Shown: positions 31,398-42,616 of the stretch, piece by piece
Position numbering within the stretch: the first letter of the stretch is position 1
Layout: each line of letters opens with the position of its first letter
Source of the DNA: Adiantum capillus-veneris
Taxonomy: Eukaryota; Streptophyta; Polypodiopsida; Polypodiales; Pteridaceae
Reading direction: 5' to 3'
Assembly: GCA_014529385.2 (NCBI GenBank)
Contig: CM043942.1
Span: 4,488,501 to 4,552,500, forward strand
Length of the DNA: 64,000 bases
Made by a program: the position numbers and the translations under genes
Notes under the pieces: model-generated
What the model was told of the DNA's origin: nothing
The model's input: the letters and a program-made list of their open reading frames with translations, nothing else
Database searches by the model: none

Positions 31398-31741
31398 TTT
31401 TTAAGCTCGAGTAGCACTCTGTGCTTCTTTGTGGTGCAATTTCAATTGTAGGAAAGGTAGGGAAGGAAGGTGTGTGTGTTGAGAAGAAGGATTTTGTTTT
31501 GCTACTGCGTATTTCTTTGTTAATGAAGTTTTGAAAGCTACTATGTTTTGTTTTCTCTGTGATAAGGTGTTAGTATTAAGGTTGTTAATTCTGTGTAATG
31601 TAAAGTACAGTAAGTAAGAAGTAGATCTGTAAGAGCTAATGAAGTGTGTTAGTGTGTAACAGTAGGTGTATTAGTTGTAAGTACGTAGATAGAGTGTGTG
31701 TGTGTGTGTGTGCTTGTGCGCAGGCCACGGCGACCTTATCC

Positions 31742-31830
<89 letters not shown>

Positions 31831-32204
31831 ATAAAAAATAAAAATTTAAAGGTAGGATCGGGATTGGAAATATCTCCCATACCCAATCCCAAGCTCACGC
31901 TCAGGCTCAGACCTCAATCGCCCTTTAAATTTACGTATTTTAGCTTTACACATAGCTAAGAATCGACTTTTTTGAGGACCAACGGAGCTTCAGGTGACCG
32001 AACGTTGTGTTGTAAAGCACACCGTGACCCTCTGAGTGATACGCTCGTTTTCAGCTATCACACACTTTAGCCAAAAAACCGATCATTAAAAAACATAAAA
32101 AAACGAGCGAAAAAGGATGCCTAAAAAAGTAAGCGGTTAACATTAGAGGTTATTCGTCGACGCTTGTAGGGTGCCAAAGGCACACACATCTGCGCTCTGG
32201 TCGT
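31398..32204 (+). other. Gypsy-B2 leader
   Basis: No TGG-type primer site was found directly after the LTR. The region has a TG repeat at about 31698-31711 and a long AT microsatellite. It ends just before the gag ATG. Confidence 0.6.
31745..31831 (+). repeat. AT microsatellite
   Basis: About 85 bp of AT dinucleotides with one TATT interruption near 31804. Poly Ile-Tyr frames across it are artefacts. Confidence 0.95.
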
Positions 32205-33707
32205 GTGCTAGATATGGAGCAACTAGAGAGAATTTCGACTTACGCGAATTCTCAATATCCATCTACCTTAGGTTATAGGCCCTCAGCGGGGACCCAAGGT
32301 AGTACAAACCAAGACCCGAACATAGCGGCTAGTGACTCCTCCTCTGACTACGATGTCATGGAGGGTTTCCCAATGCCTAATCCCAATAGCTTAAGCCAAG
32401 ACATGCATGCCATGGGCCCACGGTCCGGGCCGAGCATGCTTAGCCGCTTCAAGGAAACCTTTAGTAGAGCCACTCGCTCCAAACATGGAGCTAATGATGT
32501 AAATGAGGGGGGTGGGGAAGTAAATTCTCCATTCATGACCAACGTAGACCCTATGCCCTTAGAGAATGTGCACATGAATACGCCATTCACTGCACCCCCT
32601 GACTCTTCAGAACTATTCCCCTCTAAGGTTATATTACCTTATATTGCGGCAAGGGAAAAGGAAATCGAAAGCTTACGCACGGCGGAGCAACGAAGAGAGT
32701 TAAAAGTGAAAGCCCCTATGTCAATATCCTTGCTAGGAGAGCAATCGAGTGCTCCTGACTTAGCAACCGCTAAGGGCCAACCCCTAGAAAGCAACATTGC
32801 ATCTAGCTCAAAGGACACCCCTAGCACCTCAATCCTAGATGGAGTGTTCTTAAATGAGAATTGGGAGTACGAACTACAAACGGAAACTCTAACCGACCTA
32901 TACACAGGTCACACCTATCACATGGGTTGGTTAGATGTCCTACAATCCACAATGGGTGCTACTAGTGTAGAGGATCAACAACAAAGAGTTTGTGAGGTCA
33001 TCCATAGGGTCATAGACTTAGAGAGACAATACAAGGGGATCAACATGCCTTCAACGGGTCTCATGAGATTCTTGGATACAGGAAAGGCTAAACAACCAAC
33101 CTTATCGCAAATGGAGACTCCCTCGATAAGTCCGATGGATCCCCCATATGTTGTTTCGCCAGGGGTCTCGGTGCAATTTGAGTCCACAAGTGATAGCTTT
33201 ACCTTTACAAGTCTAGCTCATCTTTCCCTTAATGACACCACGGCTACCATGCCTACCCCAATGATGGGCATTCCAAGAAACATGCCATGGATCTCATTTG
33301 TTAGTAAAGCACCGCTACATGGTAGCTCAATGCCTGCAACAGTACCGACAAGTGTGTACCAATCATATACACCCATGGATCCTCGTACTCATGTAGTCCC
33401 TACCCCTCCCATTGTTTCAACTACCTATGCTCCACAACCACAACACCCAAGTTCTTATTTCCAAGGGACCATACCGGCTAGCATTAGCATGTCACATCCG
33501 ACATCTGCTATGCCTAGGGCCACACATATGAACTTTGGACCGCCACATGGCACAACACCGTACCAAACGTGGAACCCAAGGGCTTCCTATGCGCCAATGC
33601 CAATACCTACTCCACATGTAGTCTCTAGAGCCCCTTCACCCACAGTGCCTGCTCACTTAGGTGACTTGGCAACATTTGCTCGAGCTATTGGTCGATCTAT
33701 TGCATAA
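32205..33707 (+). pseudogene. Gypsy-B2 gag N-terminal region
   Basis: An open frame of 500 codons from ATG 32205. The product is low in recognised structure and rich in Pro, Ser, Thr and Met (about residues 280-490); near residue 215 it has LNENWEYELQTETLTDLYTG. I recognise no domain. It ends in a TAA caused by one extra T near 33705, because the capsid frame resumes at once one frame over. The long N-terminal extension before the capsid is unusual in size for a gypsy gag. Confidence 0.75.
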
Positions 33708-34548
33708 CACGCCTGATAGAGAGCCTAGAATTAAGGCAGTACAAATAGCCAAGCTCACACAAAAATTTAGTGGAGACAGGGATGTGAGAAAGCATATCAA
33801 AGTGTTTGAACAAATATGTGATTCTCTAGGAGAACACAATGATCTGCATAAAAGTAATGCTTTAAGCCTAACCTTAAGTGGGAAGGCAGGGGATTGGTAT
33901 AGAACCCTAAGGGTGGAAGAAAAAATGATTTACCCTACCCTTAGGAGACTGTTCTTGAAAGAATACATACGGAGGGAGTGCTTTGGGGTGAGAGACTTTA
34001 TTAGTCGCTTGAAGCATTTGAATTCTCGTTGTAATCCAAATGAGTGCTTCAATAATAATCAATTGCTTGATAGATTCATTAGGGGGTTACGACATGAGGA
34101 TATCTACAATGGCCTAGTCATTAGAGGTATCACCACTTGGGAAGCAGTCACCACCAATGCGATCCAATTGGAGGATAATTTAATGATTCAAGGAGAAAGA
34201 GTGTCTGTTGAGCCTAAATCTATTAGCTCGCAAGCATCAGGGCATCACCCAATGACCCTAAATCCTATTGCTAAGGAGCCAAAGATATCTGAGATGACTT
34301 TAGCATATCTCACCAAGGCCATTCAAGAGAGTCTTAGAGACAATTGTGCTCCACAAAACAATCATATGTATCCAAGAAGGGAGCAACAATGGTGCTCAGT
34401 ATTCTATGGTCCTCATAGTACCAGTGAATGCCCTACTTTTAGAGTAAAATTCAATGAGAATTGCAATGCTTGTGGGAGGTATGGTCATCAAGCTAAGGAT
34501 TGCATAGTATTTACGTGCATGATGGCCAATAGACCAACCTTAGCATAG
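33708..34548 (+). pseudogene. Gypsy-B2 gag capsid and first zinc knuckle
   Basis: In frame after the single-base slip: REPRIKAVQIAKLTQKFSG, LTLSGKAGDWYRTLRVEEKM and FNNNQLLDRFIRGLRHEDIY, the retrotransposon gag core. Near the end is knuckle CNACGRYGHQAKDC, the site where gypsy-A sits in B1. It ends with a TAG at 34546-34548; B1 has TGG at this codon, so it is a point mutation and the frame continues beyond. Confidence 0.85.
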
Positions 34549-34563
34549 ACATACACACCTCGA

Positions 34564-35241
34564 GTGCCTGCACTGATGCCGGCTCCACGTCTTGAACAAA
34601 CATCACAACACATGGTCCTTAGGACCCAAAATGTTGTGCAAACAACACCCTTACCACCTCCGGTGCTAGGACCGCAACCACCACATCCGAGAATCACTTC
34701 TGTGAATCAAGTTGGTTGTGAGTCATCCATTGTTTGTTTGGAAGGCTGTGAGGAAGATATAGACCCTAATATTGCCTATGGGATGGATGTGCTTGAAGAA
34801 AGTCCACAATACTACATGGAGGACTATTGGAGACAAGTCAAACCTGTCTATCAAGTAGCTGCTCTTGCTGCAAGAGGCCAAAATATCAATTACACTGCTA
34901 AGAGACCATCTCTTCAATGCTATGAGTGTGGAGGTCCACATCGTGTGGCCGAGTGTCCTATTAGGCTACAAAAGAATGCCACACTAATGCAAACCAATCA
35001 AGTGAGCACGTCTACAATGCCGATACTCATGTGTAATCGATGTGGCATAGATCATTTGATTGCCCAATGTCCAAATAATCCAAATGCGCCAAAGATCACA
35101 CCATTAAACTTAAATGAAGTTACTGAGGAGTCATCACAAAGTACACTTGTGGTACCAAAAAAGGTACTCACACGATTGATGCTCCAAAAACAAAATTATA
35201 TTCTTGAGGAAAGAGACACGGCATCAATTGTTGAATTTTAG
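34564..35241 (+). pseudogene. Gypsy-B2 gag C-terminus with two atypical knuckles
   Basis: In frame with the preceding capsid apart from the TAG. It carries CYECGGPHRVAEC and CNRCGIDHLIAQC, both with spacing CX2CX3HX4C instead of CX4H. The stretch GCEEDIDPNIAYGMDVLEES is conserved with B1. It ends at 35241 with a stop. Confidence 0.8.
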
Positions 35242-36093
35242 AAAAAGAATAAAACATGAAGGAAGAGATCGCAAAAAGCAACGAAGTCAGACCCCAGTTC
35301 AAAGACCAACATAGGGACTAGTGACGACCCCGTATATATGAACGACGCTGAAGAGGATTTTGATTCAGGTGAAACCATGGAGACCAAAATGACCACTAAG
35401 ATAGAAACCAACAAGGAAGATCTTTGTGAGCCACAATGGCCAAGATCCAAGAAGAAGATAGGAACTTATCCAAAGCCTACAGAGGAGATTAAGCGAGTCA
35501 AGCAATTAAGGAGTTTGGTAGAAGATACCCAAAGGGATCTTGAACCAACACCTAGGCAGATCCAGATTACAGACACCGTGTTTCCTACGCAACAACAACC
35601 TCACCGAGTCCATAGACCCTTAGCCATACCTAGTGTCATCCAAGAAGAAAGTGACTTAAAGTCATGGGAAAGTGGACATACTCACTTCTTGATGGAAAGA
35701 ATGTTTAAAGAGGGACTACCTGATCCTATCGAAGAAATGGAGATCCCATCTTCCCCACGTCAAGGGACTGAAGTCCAAAAGGTGCCGTTAAACATTGCCA
35801 AATTGATGGATTTCATGTCTTCAGAAGTTAGAACCACCATCATGTCCAAACTATATAAAGACCCTGAGCTAGTGTCAGCTCTTCGAGCCTTCCTCAATGG
35901 AGAACTAAAGTTTGGGCTACCACAATTTGCACAGATGGATGGAGTTGGGGAGATGCCAATAGAGGAGGAACACTTAGATCCACAACCCAACCTAGATGAG
36001 AACCTTGTTATAGAAATACCTGTTAACAAGTTGGGCAATACTTTGAGGGTAATGAATCCAATGCAACCATACCAATCACTACTAAGGGATTAA
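35242..36093 (+). pseudogene. Gypsy-B2 linker between gag and protease
   Basis: Open 35338-36093; a charged, low-similarity linker with KVPLNIAKLMDFMSSEVRTT and LVSALRAFLNGELKFGLPQF conserved in B1. No domain was recognised. A frameshift near 36060 precedes the protease. Confidence 0.7.
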
Positions 36094-36728
36094 ATGTGAA
36101 TGGAATCATTGATGGTGGTGTTGGGGTTAGCATTGTGACTAAAAATTGATGGGAAACTAAAGGAAGACCTCACCTTGCGACCACAACCATAGTAGTGAAG
36201 ATGGCCAATGGGTCTATTGTTAAACCTATTGGGATACTAGAAGATCTCAAGATCAAGGTCTTTGGACATAAAATAAGGATTACCTTCATTGTTATGGATT
36301 TCTCCAAACACACTATGGCATCGGAGATGATCCTAGGACATCCTTTCATGATGAAAGCAAAAATGGTGCATGACTGGTCTAAAAACCATGTTTACTTGCA
36401 GTTCCAAGATTCTATCATTCGAGTGGATCTTGTGACTGGTCAAGCATACCCTCTTGGAAACAGGTTTATAATTGATCATAGATCTGACATCATAGTTCAC
36501 TCGGCCCCATTGCAGTATTGTTACACATGTAAAGCGGACACTGATGTTGGGGAAGATTCTCCTTATATGGATGTACTACCTGGGATGACTGAGTCGGACA
36601 ATGTGGATTGGGTCCACCTAGCAGCAACCATAGACAGTTGGGAAAATAGGGGGACAACCTAGGTAACACCTGAAGGGGATGAAATGCCCGTACCCTTAAA
36701 TATGCTACAAGCAATGCATATAGCTTTG
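36094..36728 (+). pseudogene. Gypsy-B2 protease and downstream linker
   Basis: Active-site region IIDGGVGVSIVTKN, then a TGA at about 36148-36150, then LEDLKIKVFGHKIRITFIVM and ASEMILGHPFMMKAKMVHDW (retropepsin C-terminal part). It then enters the conserved acidic linker with CYTCKADTDVGEDSPYMDVL. It stops at the internal deletion. Confidence 0.8.
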
Positions 36729-36729
36729 A

Positions 36730-37432
36730 CAAGACTCATCTTAATATAACAAAGAAAACATACAAGTGGGTCCCTAAAGCTTCTTTAGCGACCACAGCTA
36801 GTGCTAAAAAACATAAGCCTTGTAAGAAACGTCCCACTCGCCCCAAAAAATGTAAGGAAGTGTGGCGTTGGGTTCCTAAAAAACTATTGGAAGCCCAAGG
36901 CTACTATGAAGGAAATGATCAAATCTGGGTGCCAAAACGTAGATTGTGTTCTTATCGGTCACATGACCCATGTGAGCTCCGTCCTGTGGCTCCAAAACAA
37001 ATTGAAGATCGCGGAAAGGAAAAAATCACGGAATGCTACACATCTGCTCCAGAGCTAGTTTGGGTACTAAAGAAAGAACAATTTGTTCCACCTAGCTCAA
37101 GAACAACGAAATCAAATGACGCTTCTTGCTCTTCCTGTAGTTCCTATACAAAAATAGAAGCTTCAACACAACCTCCATGTACCATTGTACATATCCATAC
37201 AAGCAAGAAAGATTTTGCACCTCCCGTTGTAAGTTCACCACTTATAACAATGTTGCAAATAAAATCATGGGAGAGTACCTTACCACCCTTGCAACTAGAT
37301 GAAACTCATAGGGTGGTCAAAAACTATTGGTTAAATCCTTCACCCACAACAACTTGGAAAATTTGGTTTCAAAAGGTACGACATCATTCCAAAAGGTATG
37401 ATCTACCCAAGGAAGGGGGGAGTGTTTGCTGA
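36730..37432 (+). pseudogene. Gypsy-B2 C-terminal tail with repeated WVPK motifs
   Basis: One open frame of about 230 codons running from the deletion junction to the purine tract. It contains YKWVPKASL, WRWVPKKLL, IWVPKRRL and VWVLKKEQ, four Trp-Val-containing basic repeats within about 90 residues. Then come a Ser/Cys-rich stretch (ASCSSCSSYTKIEA) and LPPLQLDETHRVVKNYW. I do not know a family for it. It is the only post-protease part kept in B2, and it is uninterrupted here while broken in B1. It has no ATG of its own near the start, so it would need fusion to upstream frames. Confidence 0.55.
37409..37422 (+). other. Purine tract after the B2 coding tail
   Basis: AAGGAAGGGGGGAG, the counterpart of 20988-21000, 1.6 kb upstream of the LTR-adjacent tract. 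Confidence 0.6.
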
Positions 37433-39027
37433 CATCCATCATTCACTTGCTTCCCTCTCAACCTTCCTCCCTGACCTCTCAATCTCCCAATCTTAGGGAA
37501 TGTATATATAAAGCCTTATACTTACAAAAAATAAAAATAATAAAGAGCAAGAGCAATTAGCAAATGAGTATGCACAATAAAAGTCAAAACATTGACCTAG
37601 ACCTACACATTCACATCCAGTACACTGAAACAAAAACCTATGTCATCAAACAACTTCCTCATCACTCGAGTGATGGAGGGTAGGTAGGATTATTACAGTA
37701 GGAGTGTTTTTGTTTTAGAGTTGAGTGATTAGCAAAGTTCTTTCTTCCCACTGATGTGCCTCCTAGAGGTATTCTTTGTGTTCCCTAGTGTGTACAGGAA
37801 CGTGTTGCTGTTGTTAGAATTTGGACCTTCATGGAATATTTCTCTCGTTCACACTTCAAATAAGCATAACCATCAACACAAACAAGTGTTTCTTGTCCAT
37901 TAGCATTGCCCCTTATCTTTTTGCATTCATGTTTGTCTGCTTTAATTGTGATTGGTAGCATAATATTCAACACATTTTCTTAATATCAAACATTAAATTC
38001 AATGTAATTTTTTGTCATAATCACTTGTCTAGGTTTAAAAATCAAGCAGTCTAACTAAGCTAGTTTGACCAAGTTAGGTGTTAGAGATCTTCTCTTAATA
38101 CCAAGGGGAATGCTTTCCTAATTATCAATGGTTACTTAGGTTCTTAATTCGATTCTGGCAGCATTGTGTGAAATGTACTAGGGCTTTCTAATGGGCTTAG
38201 TCCCTATTGACCTTTAGCTTAAGTATTATAAAGGGAGTTTACTAGTGTGATGAGCCTAGGGAGGGTAACAGTGTTATATGACCCCCCAAAGTTACAAAAT
38301 TAAAATGCTGAAAACGAGCAAACAAAAAATCAAAGTGCCACAATGTAAAATCTTAAGCTGGAAGAGAAACATCAGCTTGATTTGGTACTCCACTCACATG
38401 TATCGCCTATGGTACTAGAGCCCTAGAGGTTCCCACTGTGGGCGCTTTTCCTTGAAAAGAAAAAAACCCAAGGCGTACAAAATAAGCACACACATCAAAA
38501 TTGAAACAATGTAAAAAGACTTTTGGGGGATCAAAGAAAAGGAAATAAGTTAGGCGATGATTTCATGAGCAATTATTTTAATCGTAGCTTAACTACAAGG
38601 CCTTCTAAGTATAGCCTCTAGTCAACCCTTGGACATGAAATACTTGGCTCTCGCGATTAAACAACTTAATTGACTAGAGAAAATTGAGAAGCTTACCCAT
38701 GGTATTAATAGTCGATCTTTAGTGCCTTTCGATCGTTAAATTAGCAAGCCTAGACGTGTTTAATTTTTACCTTTACAACTATTTATGTGTTTGATTATAT
38801 TGCAATTTAATGTTTATTGATGACAAATGGTTTAAAATTCTATTACCAATCAAATTGTCTGCCTACAACTGCATATGCTTTTTAATTGTTTACGAGAATG
38901 CAATTATTGTGCCAATGTTGTTTGATTTTGCAGTGACTGAAGGAGGCTAAGGACATTCATCTCAAATGCTCTTCCACCTCAACGAATGAGCTTCAACTCA
39001 ATAGCTTCCGAGGACGGAATCTACATC
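37433..39027 (+). other. Gypsy-B2 3' untranslated region
   Basis: About 1.6 kb without coding signal, aligned with B1 21001-22147 plus 27303-28213 except for the B1-specific piece holding the extra open frame. It is not an LTR, because it does not recur at the 5' end of B2. Confidence 0.7.
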
Positions 39028-39040
39028 AGGAAGGGGGACA
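39028..39040 (+). other. Gypsy-B2 polypurine tract
   Basis: AGGAAGGGGGACA directly before TGTTAACC of the 3' LTR. Confidence 0.85.
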
Positions 39041-39611
39041 TGTTAACCCTCATGCACATTCCTATCACCTACGACGGATGTTGTATTATTTATTTGGTAG
39101 AGTCAGGTATTGGGCTTGTCGGTCCAATAGGAAAAGGGTAAGAGTGATCGCCGATGAGAGGCGCACTCTAACTGGAACATTCAAGGGATTAGTTGGCTAA
39201 GCATGGGCGCCCAAGTGTGAATGGGACGAGCTCATATAAAAGTCAACTAAACCTAAAATTTGTTCATTCTCTCATTTGTGCAACTAAAGAGTGCTCTTTC
39301 TCCATCTCCATCTTCTTCTTCATCATCTCCTTGTGTTGTGTGTATGCGTGAGAGAGAGAGAGAGAGTGTGTGTGCGATCGAGCATTGTGGCGGCACGACG
39401 GCGACAAGGCGGTTGAGCGCTGTGTAGCGGTGTCTCCCTCTTTTTCGCGGCGAGGAATCCTCCACGACAGCAAGCGTAGAGCGGTGAGTGACACACCATC
39501 GTCTTCTTTGAGCTAACTAGTTTAGGCTAGTTGCGTGCTTATAGCCATCTGTGGCTTGCACACAGTGTATTGGCAACTTCCTTGCATTGACACGTACGAC
39601 AGACGCGCACA
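39041..39611 (+). repeat. Gypsy-B2 3' LTR, 571 bp
   Basis: Matches 30819-31397 with scattered substitutions; TATA box at 39235-39241. Similarity ends at GCGCACA, 39611. Confidence 0.88.
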
Positions 39612-41729
39612 GGGACCAAACAGGATTTTTACGGGAATTCTTTTCATAAAAAGCAGTACCATAAATACGTCGAGGGAGTACAAAAAAGTAATAATTATTT
39701 CGGGACATTACGATGTGGCATAGTCTAGCTAAGGTTCCATTAGTTGGACGGATACTGTTCAATTGCCCAATTTTGCTGTTAAAATTGAATGGTAAGTGAG
39801 AAAGTTGACCATCAAAAGCAAAGGCATGCAAAGTTTCCAAAAGTAGGAAGCTATTCCTGGATCAAAAACTAGCACTACCTTCTGGCTTGGGCATCACTCT
39901 GACCTGTTGCACTTGCGTATAAATTGCCAGTTAGTACTGAGTTTTCAGAACCGTCTGTTGCGTCTACTACCGCAAGGCTATGCATATCTATTATATGGAG
40001 TGGTGCAAGCTCTTCATCACCATCTCCATAAGCTCTTCTCTCTCAGAAAGAAGAAGAAGAAGAAGAAGAAGTAGGATATTCTCTCTCTACTTGCTTACTA
40101 TCTCTTCTCTCGTTTAACGGTGTACGCACTCTCCGGAAGCTCTCTTGGTGGATACCTCTATGTAGCTCTCATCACCGCTTTCTTGGGGAAAAGCAAGAAG
40201 CCTTTCAACAGCCCCTAATCAATTCTTAAGCACGGTGAGAAGCTTTAAACTCCATAGCCATTATCATCTCCCTCTATGTCGTTTTTCTCAGTAGTCACCA
40301 TGTCGGTGATTTTTTTTCGTATACTATTGCATTTATGGATTGGCCGAGTACATATGAAGTTTCCCCATGATTATTTCATCATCTTTAACATGCTGATTTA
40401 TGCACACAATGTGTTTACGATCACGTGCATGCATAAAAGCGCTTTTTGTTTCACGTCATAGAGGCGGTAGGAACATTGTTTTGGTCATAACTCACAAACC
40501 ATTATAAATCAGCTTGAACCAGAGATAAAAGACATCAATTGGACCATTTTCTCTCTTTTGTGTCATGTGAAAATCATGCACGAGCTAAGAGATATGGTCA
40601 AAAAACAGCTTGATGCCCATTGCACAACCAATTTTTTTGACTTCAAGCTCCTTGGAGAACCACTATATAGATTCACCAAATGGGCAAACCCACTTAATAA
40701 CCAATTGAAAATCTTAATTAAAATTGATGATAAATCTATTTTGGTCTCCGTTATTACCTCGGAAATGCGAGTTATTAATTGTTCCATAACCGGTTTCACC
40801 TACGCGTGTAGGGGTGCTACCAAGGGGAAGTATCATATGACGTCGTGAGTTGACCGAGCTGTTTATGTATAATTTATGGTTTGTTTTGGTGAGTTGATTT
40901 TAATTATTAGATTCCCATAAACTTATGGGAGGGTATATGGTTAGGCAACCTGAACTGCATAGACAGATATAATTAAAATGACTTTCTTTTTGGGTTACTA
41001 TTTGTTGTGTAAGTACCATTTGGGTAAAGTGATGTGATAGAGTGCTAGTATATATCATGGAGATGAGCTTGATGCATTGGTTTGAGGTCAAATAATTTCA
41101 TTTGTATGTTATGCATGCTCTCAAAAATGTCAAAAAGTTGTTTTCTGCATATGTGTGAAGTTATGGTTTATGGTTGATCTAAAGGTCGGAGTTGTTTTGC
41201 ATCATGTTTATGGTGATGGAATGTTATCATATGATGTATGGAAATTATGGATTGATGTGGATGCCTAATATGCATGGTTATGATTGCTTTCCACTTTCTA
41301 CATCATAACTAGCTCTATATGCTAGGGAGGTGAAGTGCAATGTGATGCATCAACTTTGCATGGTTGGATGTTGTCAAAATTGGATTTTTATATCATGATT
41401 AGTTGTTGGTCGGACTCTTTTATGCATGAAAGACTCATGTCTTAAGGGTCATATGTGTATGGACTCCGATTGACTACAGGGGATATGTCAAACTCCAAGT
41501 GTGGGAGTTGGTTCAGTGTGATTATGATTTGTGTGGTTAAGGGCTGAGATTCCCTCATGGATTATGGTTGTGATTTTATGGTGGAATCCAGTGTGGCTCA
41601 TGGTTTTTTTCTGGATATGTTTATGCTGCTGAAATTTTTGCAGCCATGTTTTGTTCTAAAGTGGTTATGCAGGATTGGTCATGCCTCACCCAAGTTGGGT
41701 GGAGTGCTCAACCGTGTGATGGGATTGGA
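39612..41729. other. Non-coding region, partly probable gypsy-C LTR
   Basis: No supported gene. It contains an AAG microsatellite near 40046-40072 followed by CT-rich sequence, and a TGG/TTATGG-rich part (about 41100-41730) in the same style as the sequence right of copia-3 at 50333. That right-hand part ends at a primer site, so the left-hand part is probably the beginning of the same LTR. The left boundary of that LTR could not be located. Short open frames here have no recognisable product. Confidence 0.4.
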
Positions 41730-41734
41730 TTATG
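41730..41734. repeat. Copia-3 target site duplication (left)
   Basis: TTATG, identical to 50328-50332. Confidence 0.92.
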
Positions 41735-41830
41735 TGTAGAGTGCGCAGGTGATGGAGAAGATAGAAAAGAAGACTACGCACACACACCAACACACATTGA
41801 GACACACACACACACAATCGTTACCTTGCA
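41735..41830 (-). repeat. Copia-3 3' LTR, outer piece
   Basis: Matches 50096-50191 (TGTAGAGTGCGC to GTTACC, including the AC repeats). In element orientation this is the downstream end of the 3' LTR. Confidence 0.93.
41826..41830. repeat. Target site duplication of solo LTR (left)
   Basis: TTGCA here, CTGCA at 44692-44696; the undisturbed right LTR has CTGCA. One change between the copies. Confidence 0.75.
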
Positions 41831-42537
41831 TGTGAGGTCCCCACCCCGCCATATCAAACAACGGATCTGATGGTGAACCTGGTGGCCACTAGATCTATTG
41901 CGGAAGCAAACAAAGTGGTTCAGGGTTCAGCTAGCGGACGATCTCTCATCACAAAGTGAGTCGAGCTCGAGCCTACTAGCAATGAGATCTACTCCACCTC
42001 GCAGGGGAAGCGTACTTAAGCTATCTAGAGATCCTAAGACTCACCTTCCAAGAGGAGAGAAACCCCGAGTGCCTTTTTCTCCATGTTTCAGAGGCACGTA
42101 CTCACGAGATTTCACCGCTCTAGGGGCAATGAGTATTACTAATATCAAAGTAGGCACTATGGGGACAGAGAGTTCCCGACCAATCAGGACCACCCATCTC
42201 GTAGGCATTGGCAACCTGAGCCAAGCCCCCACTTTCCACCCCCACACTCACACTTCCTTGTGTGACCTAATTACTACCACAAAGATTGTTCAACATAAAC
42301 ATTCCTTGTTTTAATTCCGAAGCACATTGTTCGTTAAGACAGCCCTTCAACCAGTATTGCAAACAACACCAAGACAGTATTCTAGTAAAAATTTCTACTC
42401 AAACTTATTCATTAAAATTCCAATGTTCTAGAGGTACAACATCCCCCCTCCAGCGAGAGTTTACTCCTCCCGTTGTCGCCTAGCTGCCCATAAAACTAGG
42501 TATGTCCACCGTATAGAAAGCACAACATAGACATTCC

Positions 42538-42616
42538 CACCGCTTAACCAGCAGACATGGGTTCCCACCGCTTAACCAGCAGTCGTGGGTATCCACCGCT
42601 TAACCAGCAGTCGTGG
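42538..42616 (+). repeat. Tandem repeat, about 29-bp unit, three copies
   Basis: CCACCGCTTAACCAGCAG occurs three times at even spacing, followed by CATGGG, CGTGGG and CGTGG variants, within the solo LTR. Confidence 0.85.

Larger units (their letters stand above)
30819..39611 (+). mobile_element. Gypsy-B2, internally deleted Ty3/gypsy element
   Basis: Two LTRs (30819-31397 and 39041-39611), both starting TGTTAACCCTCA. Between them are gag, knuckles, linker, protease and a C-terminal tail homologous to gypsy-B1, but the RT, RNase H, integrase and post-integrase domain are missing. The junction is at about 36729; relative to B1, about 3.87 kb is gone (16441 to 20308). Flanks are GGGAG on the left and GGGAC on the right, a possible 5-bp duplication with one change. 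It would need pol from a relative. Confidence 0.9.

Noticed and set aside
31646-31959. Open frames of Ile-Tyr repeats
   Set aside because: Pure AT microsatellite translated; not a gene.
37423-39027. A second LTR of gypsy-B2 (TGTTTGCTGACATCC after a purine tract)
   Set aside because: It does not recur at the 5' end of B2; the LTR pair is clearly 30819-31397 and 39041-39611.
39700-40260. Host gene promoter and first exon (AAG repeat, CT-rich leader, AG/GTGAG-like site near 40228)
   Set aside because: No coding frame with recognisable product follows; equally well explained as LTR or leader sequence.
41898-42314. 138-codon plus-strand frame
   Set aside because: It lies in the probable solo LTR, has no recognisable domain and no supporting codon pattern.
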